64,000 bases of DNA from G965233625 sp965233625 (GTDB lineage Bacteria > Planctomycetota > Planctomycetia > Pirellulales > Pirellulaceae), in contig OZ247499.1 in assembly GCA_965233625.1 (NCBI GenBank), positions 6,014,001 through 6,078,000 of the forward strand, in the 5' to 3' direction. The translations under genes were made by a program, and so were the position numbers. The notes beneath the pieces were generated by a model. The model was not told the DNA's origin. It ran no database searches and was given only the letters and a program-made list of their open reading frames with translations. This document shows, piece after piece, positions 9,064 through 18,130 of this stretch (positions within the stretch are counted from its first letter, which is position 1; each line of letters begins with the position of its first letter).

Positions 9064-9348
9064 CTACTTCTTCCCGCCAGAAAACATCGTCAGGGCGACG
9101 GTGACGAAGCCGCCGCTGAGGGCGCACCAGGCGATCCAGCGGGGTGGCCGGACGACGTGCTGCGGGCTGGTGGAGGCGATCATCACTTTGCGGAAGTGGG
9201 CGGGCAGCGTGCCCGGATCAGAGTCGGTCCATTCAGCAATGGTCGCGGTGGCGCCGGGTGTTAGTACGAATGAATCCACGACGCTGAGCTGAATACCAGC
9301 GATCACCAGCACTAAACCGCCAAAAATCATGGCTGGGCGCATCTGCAA
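9064..9348 (-). CDS. Small membrane protein, two TM segments
   Basis: A 94-aa protein with a hydrophobic segment at each end (about residues 5-27 and 70-90) and a loop between them that holds the motif HFRKVMIASTSPQHV. No signal peptidase site is obvious, so the N-terminal segment probably stays as an anchor. It ends only 12 bp from the family A repeat and converges on mnmA. Family and function are not recognised. The next gene upstream on the same strand is an RsbW-like kinase 53 bp away, so the two could be co-transcribed. Confidence 0.65.
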   Translation of the reverse strand: MQMRPAMIFGGLVLVIAGIQLSVVDSFVLTPGATATIAEWTDSDPGTLPAHFRKVMIASTSPQHVVRPPRWIAWCALSGGFVTVALTMFSGGKK

Positions 9349-9401
9349 GCCTCCTGCTGCAATTCCCGCAATATGCGTTGCAGCCAGAAGGGGCGGTTAC
9401 C

Positions 9402-9848
9402 TTACGCCTCGGCGCCGGTGGTCACTTTGCTCATCGTGACACAGGTGCCGTTCTCGCTGAATTCAACGCTCGACATGAAACTACGCATTAGCATAACTCC
9501 ACGTCCGGAGGGAAGCTCGATATTGTCTTCGTCCGTGGGGTCGGGCAGTTCCGCCGGGTCAAAGCCGTTGCCCTGATCCTGGATCTCGATATGGAACTCC
9601 TGCGGCGACACGCGGTAACTGATACGCACGTTTTTACTTTCGTCGTACTGGTTACCGTGTTTAATGGCGTTCACAACGGCTTCTTCGACGGCCAGATGCA
9701 CGCCAAACAAGTCGCTTTCCTCCCACGCATGGGCTTTCAATTGGGCGAGCATCTCTGCCACAACCTCGTTTCCAGCGTCCGCACTGCTCGGAATGACTTT
9801 TTCGGCTTCAGCCATCCCGGCTGGCTCGCTTTGCAGATGATCTGGCAT
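9402..9848 (-). CDS. RsbW-like anti-sigma factor / serine-protein kinase (HATPase_c_2)
   Basis: A single GHKL ATPase domain of about 148 aa. The N-box is EEAVVNAIKHGNQYD, the G1 box is DQGNGFDP and the G2 region is GRGVMLM. Proteins of this type bind sigma factors or phosphorylate anti-sigma antagonists in partner-switching pathways. The ATG at 9848 (MPDHLQSEPAG) was chosen; the frame extends to a TTG at 9896 with no better ribosome site. The usual STAS antagonist and sigma factor are not next door, so the partners lie elsewhere. Confidence 0.88.
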   Translation of the reverse strand: MPDHLQSEPAGMAEAEKVIPSSADAGNEVVAEMLAQLKAHAWEESDLFGVHLAVEEAVVNAIKHGNQYDESKNVRISYRVSPQEFHIEIQDQGNGFDPAELPDPTDEDNIELPSGRGVMLMRSFMSSVEFSENGTCVTMSKVTTGAEA

Positions 9849-10100
9849 AAATAAGAGAGTGTGAAAGGGTTGTGAAGAGGAATCCCACGGAAGCAAGACC
9901 GCATCAATGCGGAAGCGTCCCGATCATAACCGGTTGGCAGCGGCGGCCTACCGTAAACTAGCCACACATGCGATTCTTAGCAAGAATTTCAAACAAGGTT
10001 GTGGGGCGAATTCAAAGATTGCCCCGTCGGGGTAGTTTAGCAACGGCTGGGCGCTCTGAGTATCACTCACGGGGTGTTGCTGGACACCTCTACAGAGGGG

Positions 10101-10391
10101 TTATTCGTCCGGGTCGTGAGGGGAAGACCAGTCGATGAACCAGTCCAGCAGCCACCATTCAACGAACAAAGCCACAAGCGGCAGGACGAACGCCATGAGC
10201 TGATACACACTTCGCTGCTGTAATCCGCTACTGAGCAGGGCGACATACATTCCTGTGACAAGCATGCCGTTAAAGATCAACGCGGCGCAGACAAACAGGA
10301 ACGTCAGTAGCACAAATCCGCAGCCGTCGCCGCCGCCTGCGCCTTCTTCAGGCTTGCGGCTGGGGGGCGGACTTGTGGGGCTGGTGGACAA
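10101..10391 (-). CDS. Small membrane protein with Gly-rich N-terminus
   Basis: A 96-aa protein. The Pro/Ser/Gly-rich N-terminus (about 25 residues) is followed by two hydrophobic segments, about 26-52 and 60-86, and a short acidic tail (SSPHDPDE). No known family. It follows the DUF1559-like gene on the same strand after 26 bp, so the two are probably co-transcribed. Confidence 0.65.
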   Translation of the reverse strand: MSTSPTSPPPSRKPEEGAGGGDGCGFVLLTFLFVCAALIFNGMLVTGMYVALLSSGLQQRSVYQLMAFVLPLVALFVEWWLLDWFIDWSSPHDPDE

Positions 10392-10417
10392 GGCGGTTAC
10401 TTTCGCGGCAACGGGTT

Positions 10418-11368
10418 TTAGTGATCACCGAAGATATCTTCGGGCAGGGGTTCGCCGCCTGCAATAGTGCACATCGCTTCGAGAAACTCTTTCCGCGTCG
10501 TTGCATCGATATAGTGCACTTTGCCGTCTGCGGTCAGAACATGGGCGCCGGCATGATGACTTGAAAGGCCGCCGCCATCGGGGTCTGTCAGTTCCAGCGG
10601 CGAGATACTCACATCGAAATCCACCGGCTGCAGCCATGTGACGTGCGAATCGACAACTTCGACCACCATAATCGTTGTCGCAAGGTTGTCTTTGATGTCG
10701 TCTTTAGAACGCGACTTCGCGCCTGGGAATAGCGTGTTGGGACCGGTGACCACCATGTAGTTGGTGTAGTCATCGGTCATATCTTCGTTGCTGGGGCAGC
10801 GGTAAAGCTTGGCCGAGCCGGCCATCTGCCAGGCCAGTGCGGTCTGGTTGTAGTCCTGATTGAAGTCGTAACGCTGATAGATGTCCGCGTGTTCCTGACC
10901 CATATATGGTAGTAGCAGCACCCGCCAGCTATGCCGCGGGCGACCGGCTTTATCGTTGACGACCGCGGGCGGGTAGCAGCCATGTTCGTCGTGATACATT
11001 TCCATGGCGGCGTAGATTTGTAGCAGCCGCGATTTGCATTGCGTTTTGCGGCTGCCGGCAACCAGGTTCGAGATCTGCCCGCCCACCATGTAGAAGCCCA
11101 GCGACAGCACAAACAACGCAGCCAGGGCCGCCAGCACATAACCCGCCACCAGGGTCCTGGTGCTCATTCTCTGTGGCTGGGTGTTGGTCGCGGTCGCCGG
11201 TCCGGCGTAGGTAACGGTCGGACTTACCGTCTGCACGCTGGCCACGGTGCTGGCGTGTGGCACAGAAATCTGGCGCCCGCAGGCGTGACACGGACCGGAC
11301 AAGCCGCCGTACTCATCGTCCACCAGGGTGTGCGACTCGCAGTGCGGGCAGGTGAAAGGAATGGGCAT
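10418..11368 (-). CDS. DUF1559-like (H-x9-DG type) membrane protein with N-terminal zinc ribbon
   Basis: A 316-aa protein. It starts with a zinc ribbon, C7-x2-C10 and C27-x2-C30, followed by a Ser/Thr/Ala-rich linker and one TM helix at about 72-95 (VAGYVLAALAALFVLSLGFYMVGG). The C-terminal part resembles the DUF1559/pilin-like family of Planctomycetes: CKSRLLQIYAAMEMYHDEHG, then SWRVLLLPYMGQ, YRCPSNED, and the terminal HHAGAHVLTADGKVHYI that fits the H-x9-DG pattern. Here the pseudopilin-type helix is internal, behind a cytoplasmic zinc ribbon, rather than at the N-terminus. The same ribbon spacing occurs in the Yip1 protein near 56 kb. Function is unknown. Confidence 0.85.
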   Translation of the reverse strand: MPIPFTCPHCESHTLVDDEYGGLSGPCHACGRQISVPHASTVASVQTVSPTVTYAGPATATNTQPQRMSTRTLVAGYVLAALAALFVLSLGFYMVGGQISNLVAGSRKTQCKSRLLQIYAAMEMYHDEHGCYPPAVVNDKAGRPRHSWRVLLLPYMGQEHADIYQRYDFNQDYNQTALAWQMAGSAKLYRCPSNEDMTDDYTNYMVVTGPNTLFPGAKSRSKDDIKDNLATTIMVVEVVDSHVTWLQPVDFDVSISPLELTDPDGGGLSSHHAGAHVLTADGKVHYIDATTRKEFLEAMCTIAGGEPLPEDIFGDH

Positions 11369-11383
11369 GTTGCGGCTTACCTG

Positions 11384-12040
11384 CTACGAGGTTAACTCAT
11401 CCCGGGTCTGTTTAACGATTGTGGTGAATTCGCGTGCCAGGCTGGTGATGCGGGCGAAGTCGCGGTTTGCCACAGCTGCTTTCTCCACCAGCGAACCACC
11501 GGCGCCCACCGCCCACGCACCGGCGCGGATGAAATCTGCGGTTGTCTGCAAATTCACGCCGCCCGTGGGCATCAGCCGTACCTGGGGCAACGGGCCGTGC
11601 AGCGCCTTCAGATAAGACGGGCCGGTCAGATCTGACGGAAACACTTTTACCACGTCGGCGCCCGCTTCCCACGCTGTGAGTACCTCCGTAGGTGTCAAAG
11701 CGCCGGGCAGAACGGCTTTGGAATACCGGCGGCACATCTGAATGATCTCTAAGTTAACGACGGGCGACACCACAAAATCCGCACCTGCCAGCAGCGCGAC
11801 GCGGGCCGTCTCTGTATCCAGCACCGTTCCGGCGCCCAGCACCACGCTGGAGCCTAATCCGGCCGCCACCTGCGCCAGCACCTTCTCGGCGCCGGGGACG
11901 GTGAAAGTGATCTCGATCGCATCCACGCCGCCTTCCACCAGCGCGCGGGCCACATCCATCAGCACTTCGCCATCCGGGGCGCGGACCACGGCTACAACAC
12001 CAGTGTTGTGAAGACGCGAAAGGGTTTCTTCTTTGTTCAT
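11384..12040 (-). CDS. eda: 2-dehydro-3-deoxyphosphogluconate (KDPG) aldolase
   Basis: This 218-aa class I aldolase splits 2-keto-3-deoxy-6-phosphogluconate into pyruvate and glyceraldehyde 3-phosphate, the last step of the Entner-Doudoroff and related uronate routes. Arg20 (VVAVVR), Glu43 (IEITF) and the Schiff-base Lys132 (DVVKVFPSD) match the family's catalytic positions, and GAGTVL and LMPTGGV line the phosphate site. No edd gene is nearby, but zwf lies at 35.7 kb. Some proteins of this family act on 2-keto-3-deoxy-6-phosphogalactonate instead; sequence alone does not settle that. Confidence 0.93.
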   Translation of the reverse strand: MNKEETLSRLHNTGVVAVVRAPDGEVLMDVARALVEGGVDAIEITFTVPGAEKVLAQVAAGLGSSVVLGAGTVLDTETARVALLAGADFVVSPVVNLEIIQMCRRYSKAVLPGALTPTEVLTAWEAGADVVKVFPSDLTGPSYLKALHGPLPQVRLMPTGGVNLQTTADFIRAGAWAVGAGGSLVEKAAVANRDFARITSLAREFTTIVKQTRDELTS

Positions 12041-12415
12041 ATTTTTCGGATTCTAACAATAACAGGCCGAACCTGCGGGCGGACCGTCGCGTAACACAGG
12101 CAGACACGCACAACGACGGCGTGAGCTTATGCAGCAGACAGCTAACTGTCTACTATCGAACCACAATCGAAGTAGAGGGTGTCCGGTTTCCGGGGCGTCT
12201 GCCGCCTTCGCCACATCTTTGTTCCCGGCGGGCTGCCGGGTGTTGCCGTTTAAGCTAGGGTTGGCCGTGGCGGGTGTCAAACAAGGCGCGATTCTGTACG
12301 GTTTGCAGGGCGCCTCTTGATTGGACTCCCCCTAGGCAATGTGCATAATATTCAGCATATGATGTTCTGCACGGCGTGTGCGCGCCTTTAACCATATTCC
12401 AGGTGCAGTTTGCAG
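12041..12415. other. Intergenic stretch between divergent genes
   Basis: About 375 bases between eda (minus) and a small membrane-protein gene (plus), which should hold promoters for both. No convincing coding frame, RNA fold or repeat was found. An AT-rich patch at about 12345-12365 (TGCATAATATTCAGCATATG) is the best place for a promoter of the plus-strand gene. Confidence 0.4.
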
Positions 12416-12679
12416 ATGCTGGATATTCTTAGAACCCCGGAAGCTCCTATCGTGATCGTCGTCTGGGCGGTAGCGATGATGGCGATTATCGGCTTTTACG
12501 TCGTGAGAAGGTATCGGGATCAGACCGCCGACGACACACCAGGGGCCAATGAACTGCTGACGAATTTCCGTGAAATGCATCTCGAGGGAGACATTGAGGA
12601 AGCAGAATACCGAAAGATAAAAACGCAGATGAGCGATCAGCTCAAAGAGGAGTTAAACAGGCCGGATGAAACGGATTGA
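12416..12679 (+). CDS. Small single-pass membrane protein with SHOCT-like tail
   Basis: An 87-aa product if translated from the ATG at 12416; a TTG two codons earlier is possible, but the AGGTG at 12401 is better spaced for the ATG. It has one TM helix (about 11-31, APIVIVVWAVAMMAIIGFYVV), a short linker, then NELLTNFREMHLEGDIEEAEYRKIKTQM. This short helical hairpin resembles the SHOCT oligomerisation motif, with the LEGDIEEAEYRKIK pattern. Role unknown. Confidence 0.7.
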   Translation: MLDILRTPEAPIVIVVWAVAMMAIIGFYVVRRYRDQTADDTPGANELLTNFREMHLEGDIEEAEYRKIKTQMSDQLKEELNRPDETD

Positions 12680-12995
12680 GACTGCTGGTGACCGGCGATA
12701 ACGGTTACCACGGTCGCAACGCCGCCGGTCTGCAAGCCCCTTTTGCCGGCCGGGAAGGATTTCCGCCAGCGACCTTCCATCTGCAACACGGACCGCTGCT
12801 TGCCATGTGTGACGGCGATCCTGAGAGATGGAAAGCTTTTTAATAGACATCAACTGCTCGACGATGCGTAACAAGGATGATGCTACCGACCCGACCGACG
12901 GCCCCCCGTGCTGTGGAATGGTCACTTCGAGCGACACCTGGATTAAATACGAAGACCGCGCGAAAGCCCTGGTCCTAATCAAAAAAGGAGTAGAC
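12680..12995. other. Leader region upstream of clpX
   Basis: About 316 bases lie between the SHOCT-like gene and clpX. The clpX frame is open from 12828, but the residues encoded there (Cys/Asp-rich) do not match ClpX N-termini. A strong Shine-Dalgarno AAAAAAGGAG at 12981-12990 marks the true start. A long 5' untranslated region or a promoter must lie here; no riboswitch family is recognised. Confidence 0.4.
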
Positions 12996-14264
<1,269 letters not shown>

Positions 14265-14296
14265 CAACACGCTTAGCATCTGAATACAGAGCTCAA

Positions 14297-14336
14297 CAGC
14301 CCGGCCCAGCTACACACTGGCGCCGGGCTGTTTTTG
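14297..14336 (+). terminator. Rho-independent terminator after clpX
   Basis: A perfect 9-bp stem, CAGCCCGGC (14297-14305) with GCCGGGCTG (14322-14330), and a 16-base loop are followed directly by TTTTTGTTTC. It starts 33 bases after the clpX stop. Confidence 0.9.
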
Positions 14337-14352
14337 TTTCTTACCAAAGAAT

Positions 14353-14427
14353 CCGTAGGTCAGGCGCCTGCCTGACAATGCATCGGGAACCACCTCAAGC
14401 GATGTCAGGCAGGCGCCTGACCTACGG
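14353..14427. repeat. Intergenic inverted repeat, family B
   Basis: Two perfect 24-base inverted arms, 14353-14376 (CCGTAGGTCAGGCGCCTGCC and four more bases) and 14404-14427, flank a 27-base spacer. Each arm also holds an internal GGCGCC palindrome. It lies between the clpX terminator and the PhyH gene. Related arms occur at 61822-61956. Confidence 0.85.
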
Positions 14428-14461
14428 CTGCGGCTACTTAACGACCGCCGATGCGGAACGC

Positions 14462-15310
14462 TTAGTGTGGTGGCGCCGGTGGGTTGGCCCAGTGGCCGTT
14501 GCGGTCTTGGCCTTTGACCAGCAGGCCTTTCTTGTGCCAGTCGTACCAGGTCGTCACATCCGCTGCGGCATAGCGGATGGTCAGGCCGCAGCGGCGGCGG
14601 TCTGAGTTGTTCGCTTCAGAACCGTGCAGCAACAGGTCGGAGTGCATCGAAAACTGCCCGGCTCTTAACGCAACGTCGACGGGAGCATCGCCGTAAGACT
14701 CCGCGTTCTGCACAGCCAGGTTCAGCACACTCTGGTCGTCCTGGGTTTCGTCATAATCAATCAAGCCGTGCAGGTGCGAACGCGGGATGAACCGCATGTT
14801 GGCGTTGCCCGGATCGGCGTCATCAATCGCCAGCCAGACCGTGACGGTCCGCGTCGGGCTCAGCGGCCAGTAAGTACTGTCCTGATGCCAGGGCACGGTC
14901 TTGCCATCGTGCGGCATCTTGCAGAAGAAGTGCGATCCCCAGCACACCACATCCGGCCCCAGCAGGTCCGCCACCGCATCCAGAATCCGTGGATGCTGCA
15001 CCAGTTCGTAAATCCTGGCGAACCGCAGATGCGCCGTGTTGATGGAATAGCTGCCGCGGCCCAGTTCCATAAACGCGGCCAGCACACCGTCGAAGAACGC
15101 ACGCGTCTGCCGCGTTTCGGATTCATCCAGGGCGTCAAACGGCAGGAGGTAGCCATTGGCATTGTACTGCTGCACCTGCTCCGCCGTCAGTCGTGCTGGG
15201 GCGGCGTTTTCAGAAGGCGTGAAGGTCATCTGCCGCGGTAGTTCCGCCAGTTGCTGCGGCGTCGGGTCCGGGATGTTATCAACAATGCTTTGCATAATTC
15301 TCGCTACCAT
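14462..15310 (-). CDS. Phytanoyl-CoA dioxygenase (PhyH) family protein
   Basis: A 282-aa non-haem Fe(II)/2-oxoglutarate oxygenase of the PhyH fold. The metal triad is His142 and Asp144 (PWHQD) plus His229 (SDLLLHGSEAN); the following RRRCGLTIRY would hold the 2-oxoglutarate-binding Arg. It is cytoplasmic, with no signal peptide. The ATG at 15310 has an AGGA about 6 bases upstream; a second ATG five codons in is possible. The family hydroxylates lipids, halogenated compounds, amino acids and natural products; the substrate is not evident, and no biosynthetic genes flank it. Confidence 0.9.
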   Translation of the reverse strand: MVARIMQSIVDNIPDPTPQQLAELPRQMTFTPSENAAPARLTAEQVQQYNANGYLLPFDALDESETRQTRAFFDGVLAAFMELGRGSYSINTAHLRFARIYELVQHPRILDAVADLLGPDVVCWGSHFFCKMPHDGKTVPWHQDSTYWPLSPTRTVTVWLAIDDADPGNANMRFIPRSHLHGLIDYDETQDDQSVLNLAVQNAESYGDAPVDVALRAGQFSMHSDLLLHGSEANNSDRRRCGLTIRYAAADVTTWYDWHKKGLLVKGQDRNGHWANPPAPPH

Positions 15311-15410
15311 TCATTCCTGCAACGACCAACAACCGCCGTAGATATTTTGGCAATATTCAGCCTCAAACGCTGACCCGATCATACTCGATGCCTGAAATCC
15401 CCGCTTCTCT

Positions 15411-17951
15411 CTATTTCTTTCTTCTGGGCGTCTGCGCGGGTAACAGGTCGTGCAGCGACTGGGTATCCGGCCAGTTATCGGTGCGGAAGGGAGCGGCGGG
15501 CAGCCCGGCGTGGTTGAACAGATTCATATGTCCGCGCGGTGTGTTCAACCAGGCATAGCGGACGGCGACAGGTTGAGGGACTTTTTCGCTGCGGACCGTC
15601 ACCTGATTTTTCCCGGTGATTTCCGCTTTGGCTAAGTGGAATTTCTTGTCTGCTCCGGCAATGAAGAAACCGCGTAGCGGTTCGCCTTTGCAGACCAGCC
15701 CATCGTCTGCTCTATCAAACGTGACAACAGCCTTCCCGTCAACGATTTCGAGTGACTTGAAAGAAGGGCCCATGGCAGGATGGTCGGCGCCGTAGACGAG
15801 GCTTGAAGCGGCGATGGCCAGCCGGTCGCCCGCGACTTGTTTTTCGAGCGGATGCAGACCTGTTGATTGATCGCAGATAACGGCCATTGCGGTATTGTTG
15901 CAGCGTTTGAGCGTGGTCGCTTGCGACTCGCGAAGCAGCGCCGTCGTGGCGTTGCCGAGGCCCTGCATTTGCACGAATAGAAAAGGGAAATCGCCCTGTG
16001 CCCATTCCTTCCGCCAGCCTTGCACCAGGTTCTCCTGCCACTCGCGGTATTCAAACGCCTGCCGGTTGCGGTTGTTGAATTCACCCTGGTACCAGATCAC
16101 TCCGCGGATGGCGAACGGTTGCAGCGGCCTGATCATGCGTTCGTAGAGGCCGCCGACGTTGCGATAGTACGCCAGGTTCGACATCTCTGCGAGCCAGCGT
16201 GCTTTGCCGGCAGGAGGCTTGTTCCGCTTATCGTATTTCTTCTTCTCCACTTCGAGTTGTGCAAACTCATCACTTCGTTCAGCGGCTTGCTCCGCTAGTT
16301 TCTGGATGATCGCGTTTGTGCGGTAATGACGAGGCGAAGCCCAGCGCTGGATGGTGGTTCCGCCAACTGCGCGGACGATCAGACCGATAGGTGTTTTCTG
16401 ATCCTGGTGCAGGCGGCGGGCGAAGAAATACGCCACGGCGGAAAGATGGGCGACGTTCTCTGGTTTGCATGCCTGCCAGTGGTCAGGAGCCCTGACGCCG
16501 GGCGTTCTTCCGAAAAACCGGATCAGCGGATGATCCGCCGCTGCGATGGCTGCTTTCCCGTCGTTGGTCTGTTTCATTGCATACTGCATGTTGGATTGCC
16601 CGGAACAAACCCACACCTCGCCGACAACAACATCCTTGTAGTTCCGCACTTCGCCGTCGCTTTCGATCGTCAACGTGCGACCTTCCGCGGTCGCCTTGAG
16701 CGGCAGCAGCTTCACCTGCCATTGCCCTCGTTTACCGGTTGGGGCTGTGTGCTGCTGACCTGCAAAACGCACCGTAACTTTCTGGCCCGGACGGGCGTTG
16801 CCCCAGACCGGAACGGCGATGCCTTGTTGCAGAACCATGTGGTCCGTGAAAAGCGGCGCAGCGGTCAGGCGGCCACGACCGGGGGCGGCTTTAGATTTTG
16901 CAGGCTTGCGTTTGACGTTTGCCTCTGGCGGCGCCTTGATGACCTGTTTATCACGCTCGACTCCATCGTTGCCCGGTTGCCGGGATGCCGTCTGGTCAGC
17001 CCATGCCCGCGCTGATTCCTCATCTGGCAGCCACGACGACTCCGCTCGACTGCCCTGGAATTCATCAGCGGGCGCTACTTTGCCGCTACCATCGTCGCCC
17101 AGCCAGCCATCGCTGATTTTGATCTCTCGCAACTGCATCGGTCCGTGGCGGGGGTCTGCCCGTTCTGGCAGACGCTGCGCGATGATGGCGCTGGTCCAGG
17201 GCAGAACCACATCGTGGGCGGCCCACGCTTTCCAGTCGCCGGACGTGGTTTTGTCTTCTCGAAAACTCATGCCCCGCGGCCAATGCCCCTGACCGGGCAA
17301 CCGCACCCAGGCACGCGGCGCCCCTTGTTTGCGGGCGCGGAGAAAATGGCGCCGGATGTCTGCGGGTGTCGTGTCGTTCTCTCCCATCAGATACAGCCCA
17401 GGAACTTTTGTCGCGCTGGCTTCTTCCTGCATGAACTCTGCCGGGCTGGGGTTGCCCCGCAACGCTATGTGAAAGGCAAGTACGCGGGAAGGCTTAAACC
17501 GCACAAAATCCTGCACCACACGCCCGCCCATGGAATGCCCCCACAGAACAAACGGGGCGTGTTTTAACTCAGGCCGGTTGAGCTGCACCGCGAACTGGTT
17601 ACACGCGGTCAGCATCGACAACCCATAGCCGTTGTCTCGCACACCGTACGCTTCAAAACGGCAGTACATTATGGCGGCGCCATTTCTCACAGCCAGTGCA
17701 CGCCATTGAGGATCTTTGTAGTAAAGATGCTTCCCCGCGGCGCGCATATTGATCACAAAGATGCACCGCACAACCGATAGATTCTCCGGGACCCAAAGGT
17801 CGAAATCGCACCCCGCAACCTCTGGTTCCGCACTGCCAGCGACACGCGTTTGAAAGGATTGTCCGGCAGGCATTTCCACCGCTGCTGCGCTTGCGAGAAA
17901 TGCAATCAGCAGCATGCCGGACAATATTGTTGTCAGAAGGACTTTCGTCAT
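15411..17951 (-). CDS. Exported alpha/beta-hydrolase fused to sialate O-acetylesterase (SGNH)
   Basis: An 846-aa two-enzyme fusion. A signal peptide (1-24) leads into an alpha/beta-hydrolase domain (about 30-260) with the nucleophile elbow GHSMG (Ser140), Asp near 193 (MGENDTTPAD) and His223 (GQGHWPRG). A disordered, charged linker runs from about 290 to 360. The C-terminal sialate O-acetylesterase domain (about 362-835) starts with LFTDHMVLQQG, has block I GQSNM at 451-455, and includes WYQGEFN. The second domain removes acetyl groups from sugars, and the first may be an esterase for another acyl group on the same glycan. It acts in the periplasm or outside. The next gene upstream is catalase, separated by a terminator. 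Confidence 0.92.
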   Translation of the reverse strand: MTKVLLTTILSGMLLIAFLASAAAVEMPAGQSFQTRVAGSAEPEVAGCDFDLWVPENLSVVRCIFVINMRAAGKHLYYKDPQWRALAVRNGAAIMYCRFEAYGVRDNGYGLSMLTACNQFAVQLNRPELKHAPFVLWGHSMGGRVVQDFVRFKPSRVLAFHIALRGNPSPAEFMQEEASATKVPGLYLMGENDTTPADIRRHFLRARKQGAPRAWVRLPGQGHWPRGMSFREDKTTSGDWKAWAAHDVVLPWTSAIIAQRLPERADPRHGPMQLREIKISDGWLGDDGSGKVAPADEFQGSRAESSWLPDEESARAWADQTASRQPGNDGVERDKQVIKAPPEANVKRKPAKSKAAPGRGRLTAAPLFTDHMVLQQGIAVPVWGNARPGQKVTVRFAGQQHTAPTGKRGQWQVKLLPLKATAEGRTLTIESDGEVRNYKDVVVGEVWVCSGQSNMQYAMKQTNDGKAAIAAADHPLIRFFGRTPGVRAPDHWQACKPENVAHLSAVAYFFARRLHQDQKTPIGLIVRAVGGTTIQRWASPRHYRTNAIIQKLAEQAAERSDEFAQLEVEKKKYDKRNKPPAGKARWLAEMSNLAYYRNVGGLYERMIRPLQPFAIRGVIWYQGEFNNRNRQAFEYREWQENLVQGWRKEWAQGDFPFLFVQMQGLGNATTALLRESQATTLKRCNNTAMAVICDQSTGLHPLEKQVAGDRLAIAASSLVYGADHPAMGPSFKSLEIVDGKAVVTFDRADDGLVCKGEPLRGFFIAGADKKFHLAKAEITGKNQVTVRSEKVPQPVAVRYAWLNTPRGHMNLFNHAGLPAAPFRTDNWPDTQSLHDLLPAQTPRRKK

Positions 17952-18061
17952 CGGAATACTTATCGAGGTTGGTGGTTACGACCGAAGCTCTCCGATGACT
18001 TTATTCGCTCGTATCCCGTGAAACAAGTTTTGACGTACTCCGCAAAACACAGGCGGTAAAT

Positions 18062-18097
18062 AACAAGGGAGCAGGTGAATCCACCCGCTCCCTGTTT
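18062..18097 (-). terminator. Rho-independent terminator for the catalase transcript
   Basis: On the minus strand, AGGGAGCGGGTG pairs with CACCTGCTCCCT (one A-C mismatch) around a four-base loop, and TTGTTATTTA follows. It begins about 34 bases after the catalase stop codon. Confidence 0.75.
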
Positions 18098-18130
18098 CCG
18101 ATATCTTCCGGTTGAATGGACGCGTTGCCG

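Noticed and set aside
12828..12995. Upstream extension of clpX
   Set aside because: In frame but without ClpX homology; the AAAAAAGGAG site marks the ATG at 12996.
16326..17015. Plus-strand ORF of 229 aa opposite the esterase fusion
   Set aside because: Runs antisense across the linker and the second domain; no recognisable family.
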